This document shows, piece by piece, positions 11,257 through 24,084 of a stretch of DNA of 64,000 nt. Location of the stretch: assembly GCA_029207755.1 (NCBI GenBank), contig JARCOQ010000003.1, positions 87,997,994 to 88,061,993 of the forward strand, given 5' to 3'. The first letter of the stretch is position 1, and every line of letters starts with the position of its first letter. Both the position numbers and the translations under genes were made by a program. The notes under the pieces are model-generated. The model ran no database searches, had not been told where the DNA came from, and worked only from the letters and a program-made list of their open reading frames with translations. Origin of the DNA: Chamaea fasciata (taxonomy: Eukaryota > Chordata > Aves > Passeriformes > Sylviidae).

Positions 11257-14200
11257 TTTAATACATTTTAACAGATTTTAGCATTCTCTGTGTTAATCCT
11301 CCTAAGCAGTAAAACCATCAAGTGGTCTCTGCCCATCATTCTAAATCTCTGGACCTCAACCTAAGGTCAAAATATTCTGCTGGCTTTCTTTGGGTCCTGG
11401 GTCCTGGATTCTTTGAAGGGAGTGAATTGTGTGGCCATTACCTGTAAGTAATCCAGGACTTCTGGGTGGGTGCCTGGACTGATGGATCTGGGACTTCCCG
11501 ATGGGTGGTGTGCTGAAATCCAAAGCCATAGAAAATGTGTTGTATGCTTTCTACTTTATAGCCATTCTTAAGGGTAAGGCACAATTTTGGATGCTCTGAA
11601 GATGACAGGCTGCTCAACTGATGCTGTGAATTTACCATAGGGAAGGTACATTGTTCAGGAACTCACATCTCCTAAAGTCCCAACAGTGCCTGAAGACTTT
11701 CTAAAGTGTGAATGTATTTCGGACCTGGATGTCCCAGTCCTCCAGGACTGAGTCCTTCCCTTTCCTCAGAAATATGGTTTAAAAAGAGGGAAGGGAGGAA
11801 TAGAACTAAAACCTCATCAGATGAAATCTGTGTTCTTATAAAGAAATGCCATTTTTCACTATAGTAAAGGATGTTTCCAGTAAATCATGGGAAATGTCAT
11901 TTTTCCAGAAAGCTTTCTAGGAGATAAAGGAGAATAACAGCTTCTAGATCAGAAAGCTCCTGAAGATATGGTCAGAATTCATTGTGTAGCAAATCTTTAT
12001 GTTGATTATAAATGTAATTGACATGTTTCAGTGTTTTTCATTAAAAATAATTTTTCAATTGAACTTCCAGATTTTGCAGAACTTATGTTTGTCATAAAAA
12101 GCTGTTTAAACAAAATTCCTCCTTCGTATGTGTGCATAGGCTTCAGCTATGTCTGATCAAGGGGCAAGAAGCATTTCCTGTGAGGACCCACAGCACAGGC
12201 TGGTGTGGAGAGGGACCACATTCTGGGCCACGTGCCTAGGTTGCCTTCAGGTGGAAGCTGAGGTGTTCCCAGGTTTTATCTGGCTAAAGATTTAGATAGG
12301 GTCAGCATGTGCTTTCTGACCTGCTCACTGGAATGTGTCCCACAGCTTAATCAGCTGGAAAGCACGACTTGGTGGCTTGGATACAACCTGCAAACTTGGT
12401 AGGCAAATTACCTTTGCAAACCACTAGGAGCAGCAGATTTTCTGGAGAAGGAACACTGACCAGAGATGGGCCAAGAAGATTACTTTACAGACAATAAAAA
12501 TATTTAGAAACAAATATTTCAGTGCTCCAAAACTTTTAACTTCCCACAAACTATGGGAATGAGAGGGGATGAGAGGGGTATTTCCATTAAAAAGAACTAA
12601 TTTTATCTTCTGTCTTCAAAATTGACAGTCAAAGTTGTTAGACAGGTGAATTTCAGAGGGCTAGTACAAGAAGAAGTTGTGGGTTTTTCCAAAATTATTT
12701 TCGTTATTTTAGTTTTTCAAGCACACAGAAGTAAATTGCTTCTATGAATTCCTGTGGTGAAGAAAGAACTAACTAGAAGATCCTCTTTGATACCCCTGAA
12801 ACTTGGTTTGAGGGCATGGAGTTTGGCAAGCTTTTGAGAAATTATTTGAAAAGTCAACATATACTTTAAATCATGTGGAAATTCTTTACATAGAAATCCT
12901 GCTCTAGTAGAGAAAAGGGAAAGAGCATGAATGATGAAATGTTTGCTTTATAAGTAAGAAGATGTACTGTTAATGTAAAAAACCCACTATTTTGTGATGT
13001 ATGATCCATTTTTCATGGGGTTTTCAGGCAAAAATAATTGGGGCTTTTTAAAGGTGTTTAAGTTATGCCTGCATTGAGGGATAGGAAACATCATAATGAG
13101 GATACATGATGTTGTCTGTATTTTCCCTTAGATCCTTGACAGCAGTCAGTCTGTATAAAAAGGAGACTGTACTAGAAAATTAGAACACTGGATTCAAGGC
13201 CTGGATTCTGAGAAAGTAAAGATTAAAGGGACAGTAGCTTTGATTACAGTGCAATGCCTCTGTAAATTAATAACTGTCTGAAGCTTCATTAGGCACAAAG
13301 AAAGATGGACACATTTTCATAATGTTTTGTTCACTAAAAGCTAACAATATTATTTATTCTCATAGATAATTAATTTCTAAAAATTCTTCTTTCTTTATGG
13401 CAGTTTTGCTATGTCTGCAACAACTTGTGCTACAAAATAAGACCAGTATGTTAGTAATTTTTTTTTTCCTTTCGTATCTTCTGCAAGCAAGATTCCATTC
13501 CTGAGCCCTAGATTCACTTACACAGGACATTAAAACTCCAAAGCAGGACTGCAGGTAAGAATAATTATCTGAAGGCAGCAAAGGTCAGTAGTTTTTTTGT
13601 GCTCTGCTGGTTTTTCCTCAGACTTATTATAAAGAGTTGAAGTTCACCTCCTGGCATGCAGTTATTTCCCATGTAAAATTATCATAAGCATGTGTATTAC
13701 AATACTATTTTTCCTGACAGTCTTACTGAAGTATCACATATACCTTTATGATGTTCATGGAAGAAGACTTAATTTGTGGTATAGTATTATAGTTAACAGA
13801 TGTTTTACTGCTCTTCGAACATAAAAATCATTACATTAATGCAAAAAAGTGGCATTTTGATTAATTCTCAAACAATAAAAATCCTGCTTTCATGCATATG
13901 TTTATTTTCATAATAGTAAAAATGAGAGCCATAATAAAAATAAAATAACCCTGTAACTACGTCATAAAGAGAGAATGTTTTTCTCAAGAAATATTTCCAC
14001 AAAGCAACAGACATTGTCTGAAAGAGTCATACTCTGTGCACAGTAGTGGATTTGATAAAGAGAAGCAAAAACAATTATTAATTGCCATTTTTTGAACAGA
14101 TTATTTGGAGGTGGCTCTTGTATGCAGTAGCTTCTCTGTCCAATAAACTAATACAGCAATGAGATAATATAGGCAATCTATATCAAGCCACTTCTGATAA

Positions 14201-16213
14201 AACATCTGATTTTAGTGGAGAAAAAAGCATTTCAGTAGCTTTTGGAAAGGAAGACTGCCATAAGAATCTACAGTATTGCCTTTCAAATTTTGCTATTGCA
14301 GCTATTTATTAGCTCCAGGCACAGGATATCTGGTGCAAGCCATAACAAAGTCTCAGGGCTGTACATCAAAAAATCAGATTTCCTAAATGTTTGTAAAAGA
14401 ATTTCATACAAAAGCCCATCAGCCAGAAGTTTGTATCATAATAAAACTCTGTAACTCTCAAATATTTCCCATGTTCCCATTGGATCTCCTTGATTGTTTA
14501 AATACCTTCACAGGTTAATGACATTTAAGAAAGCTTTGTTTTTCATCACAGTCCTGGAGTATCTGGTTTCTTTTATGTTCTCAATATAGGCTTAGTTATG
14601 AGACTGAAAAGAGAGGCCAAAATGAAGAGCATCTGCTTGAGTGCAGCCTAACACACACTGCAGCAAACCCAGAAACACAGGCTGAAAGTATGGACACACA
14701 AAAATAGAACTAGCCGTGACAGCTGAGTCACACAGTTCTGTGAAGTGCAAACCTGAGATCTGTATTGTATTAGCCATAGACTAGAGCAGAATGAATTAAC
14801 TTCCTCAGAACAATGCAAAAAAGATTACAGGTTTTTCGTTCAGTGATGTGTTGGAAAAGATGCCCTTAAGAAGGCATTAAATATAAACAGAAAATATGAA
14901 ATTTTCTTGCTTTGCCAAGAAAAGAAGAAAAAAAAAGGTTGTATTTCCAATACTTGGAGACATGGGCTGGCTGGGACAGAAACATAGTATTCTTCAGGGA
15001 CATCAGCCCACCTCTAGAGGTTCATTATAACTGTAAAGAAAGGAGCTGATACAGGCTAAGTAAGCAAAACTACGAACAGTTTCTTCTCTTAAAATTCATA
15101 TGGAAGCTACAGTACACTGAGAAGAGAATTTTGTTTCATTTGTTCTGTGCTGTCCTGCCATTGCCTGGTAACATTTTCACGTAATGCAGGCTGACACTTG
15201 GAGGCAGAATTAGGAGGAGGATTGATTTTGCTCCCTTGAAGAATATATTGGCTTTTCAGTGAAATACTGAATGCTTCAGGTGAGAGCTTGACCTCATCAA
15301 TTTTCAACCTCAAACTTTTAGGTTTAAAACTGAGGGGATTTTATGTTAAATGTTACTTTCACATCTTGTGAGAACTGCAACTCAGCTGCTTATATCCCTT
15401 TTTTTTTTTTCCCCCACAATTTTCAATGCAAATGCAACATCCCACATGATAAATTATCACATTTAAGTGTTTAGTAGAAACAGCTTTAGTCTGGAAACAG
15501 ACAAACTAACCATTGAAACTTTTCTTGTGTCATTGTGTGTTGTTGTTCAAGCCTGGGATGCACAAAAAGCAAAAAGTGTCTCTGCTAGCCACCTGAAAAG
15601 CTGTGATAAAAGACACTCAAAATTCACCTAACTTTGATGTTATCTGTTCATAAAAACTCACATGTAATAAAAACCAAACCTGCAAAAAATATAGTTGAGG
15701 ATGAAAGATCAAGCTGCTCAGAAGCTAGGGATCACCACAACCAACAGTTGCCTCTGAGAACTCAATTAACTACTGTGGGAATTAATTTTCTGCATTAAAT
15801 GTTAGAAGGAGAAAAAAAAAAAAAAAACAGAAGAAAAGGATATAATTACTTAATAAAAGACTGTATTGAAATACGATTACACAAGGAACAGAATAAAGGT
15901 TTCCAGGAAATAATTTATCTGATGTTTACTATCTTCCAGTGTCAGACCTCAGTTCTTCAGCTTGCATTCCCCAATGGATGGTCACACACCAGCTGCAATT
16001 CCACAGTTGTATGGCTGAAATAGTAAATGACAGCAAAAGTACTTGCAACCTAAGAACTTGCAACCGGATACTATATTCACATTTTTGTTTTGTAGTTAGT
16101 TACTTAATTGGTTTGAAAAAGTGACTGAAATCTTTTGTTATGTGACAGTTTAAGAACATCCGTCAGATTTGAAACCTCTTGTTTTTCACATCACTGATGT
16201 CACAGTGATAGCA
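11257..16213. other. Intergenic, nothing identified
   Basis: About 5 kb of AT-rich sequence without a recognisable gene or transposable element. Short homopolymer runs occur (for example about 15399-15410 and 15812-15826). Confidence 0.5.
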
Positions 16214-16219
16214 GGTGAC

Positions 16220-16718
16220 TGTAGTGGTGTCTGGAGTCGTTTACCGGTTTGTTCACTCACCAGACTGCATGCAACTTTGTATCCTTAGGTTTAGTGGGTC
16301 TGAACCTCAGACTGAAGCCTAGAGAGGCCGTGGAAGAAGAAAGAGTGGCTCTCATGTGGGTTGAAGCGAGATGTTTATTGCTCCCACAGGGCTACGTCCA
16401 GAGAGTGACTCCTGGGGTTCTGGTTTCAGCTTTTGTATGGGGGGTGTGGAAAGGGGCAAGGGGGAACCATAACCAATATCAGGTAAGGAGGGAGTGACCA
16501 AGACAGAAAGACAAAACACAGGACATCTGATACATGATACAAGGCGGAGAAGTCATAGACTCTGCCAATAACCTCAGCCTCTCCCCAGCGTCTGGGTTGG
16601 GTTGCAGGGAGATGGACAGGACCCACAACTAGGGAAAAACCAAAGGGGTTAAAACACGGGGTAGTCTGGAACAAACCATTCTACATAAATTACAAACTAA
16701 TAATTTCACACCGCTACA
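16220..16718 (-). mobile_element. Solo LTR with perfect 6-bp target duplication
   Basis: The ends are TGTAGTGGTGT and ACACCGCTACA, an inverted repeat with one mismatch in eleven. The 6-bp target duplication 'ggtgac' is present at 16214-16219 and 16719-16724. On the minus strand an AATAAA (+ coordinates about 16376-16381) lies upstream of the U5 end, so the LTR reads minus. A 6-bp duplication is the habit of class II (ERVK/alpha/beta-type) elements. There is no internal sequence, so it arose by LTR-LTR recombination. Confidence 0.93.
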
Positions 16719-16724
16719 GGTGAC

Positions 16725-18166
16725 CTTTGGACAATAAGGGTCTGTGACTTTTTGTGGGAATATTAGTACATGTGCTAATGCTTAGATGCCCTGATGAAGG
16801 AGAAAGAGTAACAAAGAATGGTTCCTCTATGGAATAAATTTGTGCTCTGTGTGGCACCTCTTGATTGAGGATGGATAGCTGTGACCAACTTCCAAAGCAT
16901 GGGTGGAGAGATTTGCTCATTTTAGCACGTGTTTTTAATTTCAGCTCCTCACTGGAGCTGGAAGCCCTTGAGCCTGCTGCGTGGTTGTGCCAGGAAGCAT
17001 GGCTCTGCTGCAGTGCTGAAGGCAGGCTGTTCTTTGAGTGCAGTGGGATCTGCTTCTCATTCCTAGGCATGTAAAATGCCCAAGCCTGTAGGATATGGCT
17101 CAGCTCACTTCCTCCACAATTCAGTGATGATGCCTACATTAACATATTTGTGTGTTAATTGTTTTAGTATTGCCAAATATCAAAGATTTGGTGGAAAGGT
17201 GCTGCCATAAGGACTTCTAAGAAGAGATGCAATACTGTTTTGTAACAGTTGTGGGGCCACAACCAGCAGCTGTATCTCACTGTTTAAACAATCACAGAGA
17301 GATTACTGAAATAACTAAGAAAATTTATCAGAACAAGAGCACCTTGGAACTACAGTTATTTCCCTAAGTTCTTTTAAAGATGCTCTGGTGCAATTGTACA
17401 AATTACTCCTCAACTCTCCATATGGACAATGAGTCATTCTAATGTCAAATGCCCAAAGCCTGAGAAAATTGAAGGTTTGTTGTTGCTGAGTCATAGTGGC
17501 ATGTACATCTTGCTAGCTTCAGCTGGCATACAGGAAAAACTGATATACACCTCTTACTTCTCAATTCTTTTCTTGTCTCTCGGGCTGTTGGGAGGATTGT
17601 GGTCTACTTCAGAGATGTCCTCGAGAATAATGTTAGGAATGCCCTCAGATGATGCTTATTTCCTGGTTGCTTCTTGAGCTACTAATTAAAACGGAATGCT
17701 AAGTGGAGCATAAATGAATATTACATAGAATGGGTCATTAATGACCTTTTAGACTAGTCTGGTATTTCTACTGAAAGATCATTTTGCCTGCTGCAATAAT
17801 GGCAGGGGAAGCAGCAGGGTGAGAACTCTGTGTGTCTGTTGTTACATGTGGTGTGAGCAGCACCACTCACTATGCACCACTGAAGACACCACTGAAAACA
17901 GCCTCCATTCCCATTATACAATACTTATTTTGTTTATACCTTTCTGAAGCAATAAGTTTAAGCCAAAAAGTTTCATATCATTCCTGTGTCTCTGGCTGAA
18001 TTCCAGAATATTTCTGCCAAATAATTCAGCTCCTTCAAATAAATGAGCCTAGGAAAAGAGTGCCATTTTGCTCATATTAATTCTTTGAGGTCTGTTCTGT
18101 AAAGTTCTCTGGCACCACCTTGCAGGTATTTTAAGTTTGGCAGAGAGATAGCTCTAATGTTAAAGA
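16725..18166. other. Intergenic, nothing identified
   Basis: No gene or repeat is recognised. I looked for upstream gag or pol of the retroviral remnant that starts at about 18168 and did not see any. Confidence 0.45.
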
Positions 18167-18167
18167 T

Positions 18168-18480
18168 AGGCCTTCCTGGAGTGCCCACGTGATAGGTTAG
18201 CAAAAGCCCTGTATGTTCTCAATTTCCTGAAGCAGGATGAAGCTGGCCAAACTGCATGTGAAAGGCAATATTCTTTTGATACAAAGGCTCATCCCAGGCC
18301 TCCGGTGATGGTAAAGGACCCAGTAACAGGGCAGAGGGCAGGACCTTTGGACTTGTTAAAGTGGGGAAGGGGTTATGCTTGTGTCTCCACAGGTCACCAC
18401 GTGAAATGGATTCCTTTGCTGTGTGTGCAACCATTTCTTCCATCATCCCGATCGGCAAAAGCACTGCAAGTGTCTTAGCT
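18168..18480 (+). pseudogene. ERV pol remnant: integrase C-terminal domain
   Basis: An open frame without ATG runs from about 18170 to a stop at about 18479. It reads like the end of a retroviral integrase: an 'RLAKALYVLNF'-type helix (from about 18194), then 'KDPVTG', 'GPLDLLKWGRGYACVST' and a tryptophan (KWIP), the order of the class II integrase C-terminal DNA-binding domain. A stop (tag, 18167) precedes it, and no catalytic core, reverse transcriptase or gag is seen upstream, so pol is 5'-truncated. Env remnants and an LTR follow on the same strand. Not functional. Confidence 0.7.
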
Positions 18481-19139
18481 AGCCCCTACACTGGACAGTG
18501 CAAATGTATGGACCACCCTTGCAAATGCTACACACACCGATACTTTGTGCATCTCTTTGGCAACCCCTAGTGATCCCTTTTACACATGCTTGGTAGGGGT
18601 ACCCATGGGCCGGAAGCATTTTGGTAATGAAAGCTTGAATGAAAGCAATGCAATGAAAGTGTGCAGCAAAACTGCATGGCCCCAAGTATATTGCAGTCTA
18701 GGTGGTGGTGCCAGATCACCTGGCAAAAGATTGCAGTATGGGATGAGACATGGTACAAAGATCTGAGGAGAACGCATGACTTTCCAGATTTGCTCTTGCA
18801 GCCATAAGAACTAGACATGCTAGGGGCTTTGTCTGCCTCACTATACTTTTACATTGATGATACATTGGGCATTCATATGAACAGGGTTAACTTTGATGTC
18901 TCTCCTGAAGGTATTTTTAGCAACGCTCCCTTGTGGCACAATCAAACCTTGGAAAGTTGACTGACATCCATCATCAACAATATTGCTCTCCCCTTGGACT
19001 TGCAATATGGAGGGAGTGTGTCTGGAAAGGTATACCAGGTAAAGCTGTTGGCAGACCTTGCACCATTGGCCGACTAACCTTGTTTCATCCAAATCAGACT
19101 CCTCCCATAGTTGCAGCACAGTTAGGTGCAGCACACAGG
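18481..19139 (+). pseudogene. ERV env remnant, surface-subunit part (broken)
   Basis: This lies between the integrase end and the env transmembrane part of the same remnant. Short cysteine- and tryptophan-containing frames (for example 18545-18766 and 18933-19169) suggest decayed env surface sequence. They are in different frames with stops, so the gene is broken several times. The assignment rests mainly on position between pol and the recognisable transmembrane segment. The gene is cut at 19139 by the LTR that follows. Confidence 0.5.
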
Positions 19140-19924
19140 TGTCTTGTTTTGAAGACAGGTGTCTGCTAGGGAGGGGCAGGGCCTCCCTTTGAAATGGAGA
19201 ATTCAAATCCCCTCCCTCCAAATTATTATAATTTAGAACATTAAAGGGGCTTTCAGGCAGAGGTATGGGGATGGGAATAACTGTTCTTTACTAGTATGCA
19301 TAACAAAGCAAACAAAAATAGCAACTACAGCATTAATAACAAAACAGTACCAAGAACTGTGAGGGTTTTGCTTCACAAAACCCAGGGCAGTTTGGTCTCG
19401 GTGCCCCTGCAGGAATTGTCAGAACAACAGGCTGGAACAGTGGAAAGTCCCGGGCTGGTAGCTGGAACAGCAGGATGTCCCAGGCAGGCAAGGGTAGGGT
19501 GTTCCAGCAGGGCAGGGAAGGGTGCAGGGTCACACTGTAGCAGAAAGAGCAGCGTTGAAGAAGCCGCCACGGTGGGGCAGGGCTGGCCCAGCTCCAGCAG
19601 GGCAGGTGGAGGAGCTCAGAATTCCGGGGCAGGCGAGTAGATATAGTAGACTTCCCAGAGCCGGACTTTCCGGTGTCAGTGAACTCCTCCCCCAGCAAGC
19701 AGCAGCCTGGCTGTCCTCTCTCTCCGAATGCCAAGAGCAAGAGGGCAAAGCTGCCTCCAGCTCCTCCTTTACCTGCCCCAAAACTTGCGTTATCTCCCCC
19801 TCCGAGCTTTTTGCCACCTCTTTGTTTTGGTCAAGCACCCTTAAGCACCCAATACTTAGTCTCCTAGTTACTTATGGGGAAAAAAATCTTTAGAGGAAAA
19901 AAGGAACAAACCTAACCCCCAACA
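19140..19924 (-). mobile_element. LTR nested inside ERV env
   Basis: On + it starts TGTCTTGTTTTG and ends CTAACCCCCAACA. A near-perfect 5-bp duplication flanks it: acagg (19135-19139) and acggg (19925-19929). Its first ~200 bp match the LTR at 2503 (same U5/R side, minus orientation); the rest is GC-rich and unlike that copy. It separates the env surface and transmembrane parts, so it entered after the host ERV was already in place. No internal genes are attached. Open frames within it are incidental. Confidence 0.78.
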
Positions 19925-20392
19925 ACGGGTGCTCAGAAAGAAGTGCAATCTGACAGTAACTTTCTGGAACACTGTAGAGGGCATCTCTGACAGCTTAATA
20001 CCAGCAACTGGTACTGCCCATGCTTTGGCTTCTTTAAACAAGCTCGGCTGCTGGCTTGCAAAGGAAGCTAACGCCACTAGTGCCACTCTTTCAGCAATGC
20101 TAATTGACATTAAATTGTGCAGCGTGCAACACTGCAAAACAAGGCAGCCATTGATTTCTTGCTGCTGGCTCAAGGCCATGGGTATGAAGATTTTGATGGC
20201 ATGTGCTGCATGAACTTAAGTGACCATTCAAAGTCCATTTGTAAGAGTACCAGTAATCTTAAGCAGCTCACTAAACTGCTACTGCAACATGACGAAGGTG
20301 ATTGGTGGGGGGTGTCTTCATGGCTCGACAACCTCAGCGTCAAGGCATGGCCTAAACACTGTAACATAGTTATGCTGGTGTGTTCTCAATGA
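19925..20392 (+). pseudogene. ERV env remnant, transmembrane subunit
   Basis: Two overlapping frames together resemble the ectodomain of an alpharetrovirus-like transmembrane envelope subunit. 19929-~20120 carries a heptad-type segment (GCWLAKEANATSATL). From about 20117 the next frame carries LQNKAAIDFLLLAQGHG, the immunosuppressive-domain-like segment, then a CC pair. The switch near 20110-20130 is a frameshift. In the usual C-(6 residues)-CC motif the first cysteine is replaced by tyrosine here. A membrane anchor is not recognisable in the frame that ends at 20392. The gene is inactive. Confidence 0.82.
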
Positions 20393-20519
20393 TTGTGATA
20401 TGCATCCCATGTATTTTATCTTGTGTGCAACAAATGATCAGTAGTAGTCTTAATAAGATAATGGCTCTACCAGTGCAGAGAGTTTTAGCTGTGTAAGACA
20501 TAAACAAAGAAGGGAGAAT

Positions 20520-20831
20520 TGTTACTGATAAGTAAGCTTTTATAAAAGGAAGGCCTTGTAATATGGCTCCAACCTGTTTCTTAGGCTAAGTAGAAGGGAA
20601 CTGTGGGAGAGTGACTCAGCTGGAATAGGGGGTAGAGAGACATGAGAGACGTGAGAATTGTCCTGTGTGATTGCTGCATGTCCACATTGGGGTTTGTGGT
20701 GGGTGGTTGACTTGGGCTTGCTGTGCCTTAAAACTACATAAATTGATAACTGGCTAACTGCTTAAAAAAGACGGGTTTTTAACACTCCTTTGTACCTGCC
20801 TGGAGCCCCTACATTGCTCATTACTGCAACA
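20520..20831 (+). mobile_element. Probable 3' LTR of the ERV remnant
   Basis: A purine-rich stretch (aaagaagggagaa) just before 20520 fits a polypurine tract. The LTR would run from TGTTACTG to TGCAACA, imperfect inverted ends, about 312 bp. It follows env on the same strand at the expected place. A short LTR is typical of alpharetrovirus-like elements. No 5' partner was found in the window. The borders are inferred from the polypurine tract and TG...CA ends only. Confidence 0.5.
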
Positions 20832-23800
20832 CCTTCCTTTCTTCCTGCCTGTGAAAATCACATTTTTTTTCAAAGTCATAATGATTATGTCAATTGCAAT
20901 TCATACATGTTCAGGAAAGTTGTAAGCAAGCTGTAGCTTTAAGCTTTTTAGATACCTTCTGCAAAAACTTTGCAAACTTCACTGTTACTTTAAGCTGTTG
21001 CTTTACCCTTGACTGATCAGGTGTATCACATGTAATTTTCTCACAAAGTAAATATGCTTCTGTCACTGACTTGGGGGAACTGAGAAAATCTTTCCATGTC
21101 TTGGAACACTTTTAACCTTATACTGGCTTTCTGTGCCTAGAAGGGGTGCTAACACAGAGTAGTGCTTATCTGAGAAAAAGAAAGAATTACAGAGTACTTC
21201 TGTTCACGCAGTTTGCTTTGGAGTCTTCACTGCAATGCAGGTCAGGCTCCTCTTTACTGTTTTTGTAATGACTTTTGCCTGTGGCTCCTACATCTAGAGT
21301 TCTTATGCTTGACGAGATCAACCTGCTATATGGACCACTGGAAAAAATTGTCTTCTAAATTACACTGAATCAGTGTCAAAGAAGTGGGGATTTGGCACCT
21401 CCTCATCTAAGCAGATAGGGAGTCTTTCCTTATTACCTCTCTGGATTATATTTGGAAGGTCATGAACTTGTTGAAAATAAAAGTATCTATGAAAAATATT
21501 CATTCATCATTAGAAATACCTACAGGGTAAAGGGAATTATTTATGAGTGCAAATTTGAACCATTGGACTGCATATGGGAAAGAAAACTTGCCTATGGCAC
21601 TGCAAGTAATATGCTTGGAGAAGTCATGTTAGGTGTGGCCTGATAAGGCAGCAAGGAAAATCCGTCAGAAATTACATCTACAGTATGTCTTTCTTTAACA
21701 ATCTATGCCAGTATTGTTTAGCTTATTACAAAAAGCTTACAGAGATGACACAAAGGGGCAAGTCCCTCACTGCTCTTATCAGAGTTGCAGGAAATGATCT
21801 GGCAACCAAATTCTTTCAAAGGGCCATAGCAGAGCTCATAGAAGCCACACATTTGATAGTCTCCTATATGCTATACCATCTTCTCTTTCACCCACACTGC
21901 ACTGTTGGACTAAATGTAAATCAGTACATAAATGTGGCCAAGTACATCTCTTGAACCCTCAGGCTGGTTGGAACTGCTTGACCCATGCTCTTATGTGTGC
22001 TTGTGCCTTCCAAAATAGGTTTGACATATTTAAACCATTTATTAGAAATGGTCTCTGGCGTGTTCTGAGCCCTGAATGCCACCTGGCACATGAGCATGTA
22101 CAAAACACAGTCCACTATGGGCAAGGAAGGATGATAGGCCATGAGTGCACTACTAGAGAGCCTCCCAAACTGATTTGGGTATGCCTTCAAACCATTCATC
22201 TGTTGTGCACATGGAAGTTTTCGCACCATTCTTGGAACACCTGCTACTGTTTAAATCATCATTATTTAAAAGATTGAAAGAACAGTAATGACAATATATA
22301 AATCTATTTGTATAGCCTTGACCCAGCGGTCTTTCAGTTGTTAGGGTAGAAACACTAAATGTGTGTATTAGAAGGCAGCAGAGGTAGCACACTCAGCTTT
22401 ACTTTGTCCAGTTCCCACCTCTTGTAGGTGATGAGTATTTCATTCAGTTGCTCAGCCTCAAGGATATTTGCTTGAAGCACTACAACAAAATATAAATTAC
22501 ATTTGTGAAATCCACTTCTATTACTTGGCTAAAGTAAATGTGAAAAATTGCAGCAAGAACGAGCACTCACTGTATCCTGTACTGCAGTATGTGCTGCTGT
22601 ATGTATTGACTGCTTTTAACTGACATGGTTGGTTTTTTATAGCCAAGCCTCTTTTTTACAAGGACTGCACTTGCAGTCCCAGTAACATAACCTGTGGAAC
22701 AAGCCTCTGATTTTTTTTCCTCAACCTTCTAGGTATGGACTGTATTATTACACCATTAAGTGTGTAAGAAATACACAGGTTTGTGGGAGTAAATCTGTTT
22801 CCCAGCATTACTGTGGTTTGCTCTATTGAAAACATATCCAGATTACTTGCAACCTGTATAAATGCCATGCATTAGTCAGGCACATGCTACCATTCTCCAA
22901 CTGAAAATCCCATATCTGCTCTGTAAATGATTTTACAAACAGTAGGAACTCAGGCACTTTAGAGTGACCTGGTAACCCTTGCTGTCTAAAAGTATTTTTC
23001 AGCAAAATTTTGCTGCACATCTTTAAAAACGCTTTAACAGTGACACCAATGTATTTTTTTAGAGCAATAGAAAATGTATACTCAATGACTTTGCAATATT
23101 TTCTAACTTTTATCACTGTTATTTGAGACAAATTCTTGGGTCTGTTTTTAATAAATAGATCAGTCATCCTTAATTCAGCTCTGAAGCAGCAATATGCACT
23201 AGAAAACAGAGTGTGTGTGTCCTGTAATCAGTCCAGTCTTACTTAGTACTGAAACACTATGATAGATTTAATAATAATTTCATGGCTAGGTATCTAGAGC
23301 CTTCTGTACTTTAACATTCTTTTTACCTAAATCATCTACCCAAAGTCATAACTTTGAATTGTCATTGCTTTTTTGTTGACATAAACAGAGTGGAGGGATA
23401 TTCATCACGGGCTGTTTGGGTCACCTGTGTCTGTGAACTTTGGTAAATGGCATGAGTTCACACTGGGGTGAAATTTGGTATCTGAGGATCATCAGCAATA
23501 AGAGCAGTAATGTACGTGGATGAAAATTTCAAATAGCACCTATTTGCCTTTATAAATTTGATTCTAGCTACTCAGGCCATGACAAAGAGGTTACTTAAAC
23601 TGATTTAATGAGTTCCTGGTATGTTAACCTAGAGATGGAACAATAAAACAGAAAGTCACTTCTCTTTAGAGGTCCAAAAATATTTTGGCAGTTGACACCC
23701 ACCTGTCTGATAGACTGTATGTAATTTTCAAAATTTGGTGAAACTGAACATTGAGTTTTAAAGTTAAGCTCTTACAAGAATTCTCCACAAGATCAGGAGT

Positions 23801-23832
23801 CCTAGTGTCATGAGTTTTTTAAGAATTTCTTC
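20832..23832. other. Intergenic, nothing identified
   Basis: No gene or repeat is recognised. Open frames of 89-114 codons (21685-21954 +, 21951-22277 +, 22823-23167 -) have no family resemblance and no splice context. Confidence 0.45.
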
Positions 23833-24084
23833 CTAATGAGATTTTCAACTGTGGTGGCCTCTTAACAGCATGGAAACAGGACTGCAGCCAGCTGGGACAC
23901 TGTTACAAAGGGTTGAAATACATGAAAGAGAAAACATATAGCAGAAATGTGTTTAAGAATATAAGAAGGGTTTGTTTTTAATTTTTTTCCCTTAAGAGAC
24001 AGTAAATAGTCTTACTTATTTCCATTGGTTTTGGGACACCAGCTAGAGACACTGGATATCCATGCCTGAGTCCATGCCTTGCCT
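23833..24084. repeat. Unidentified ~250-bp unit, copy A
   Basis: It begins 'ctaatgagattttcaactg' and ends near 'gtccatgccttgc'. A direct copy lies at 26565-26814, about 2.73 kb downstream, with high similarity along the whole length and abrupt loss of similarity at both edges. I do not recognise it as CR1 or LTR, and it has no coding potential. Confidence 0.8.

Noticed and set aside
19296..19893. Overlapping GC-rich open frames on both strands
   Set aside because: They lie inside the nested LTR; their length follows from high GC and few stop codons.
21685..22277. Overlapping + strand frames downstream of the ERV 3' LTR
   Set aside because: I tested them as possible retroviral or cellular coding remnants but saw no motif that fits.
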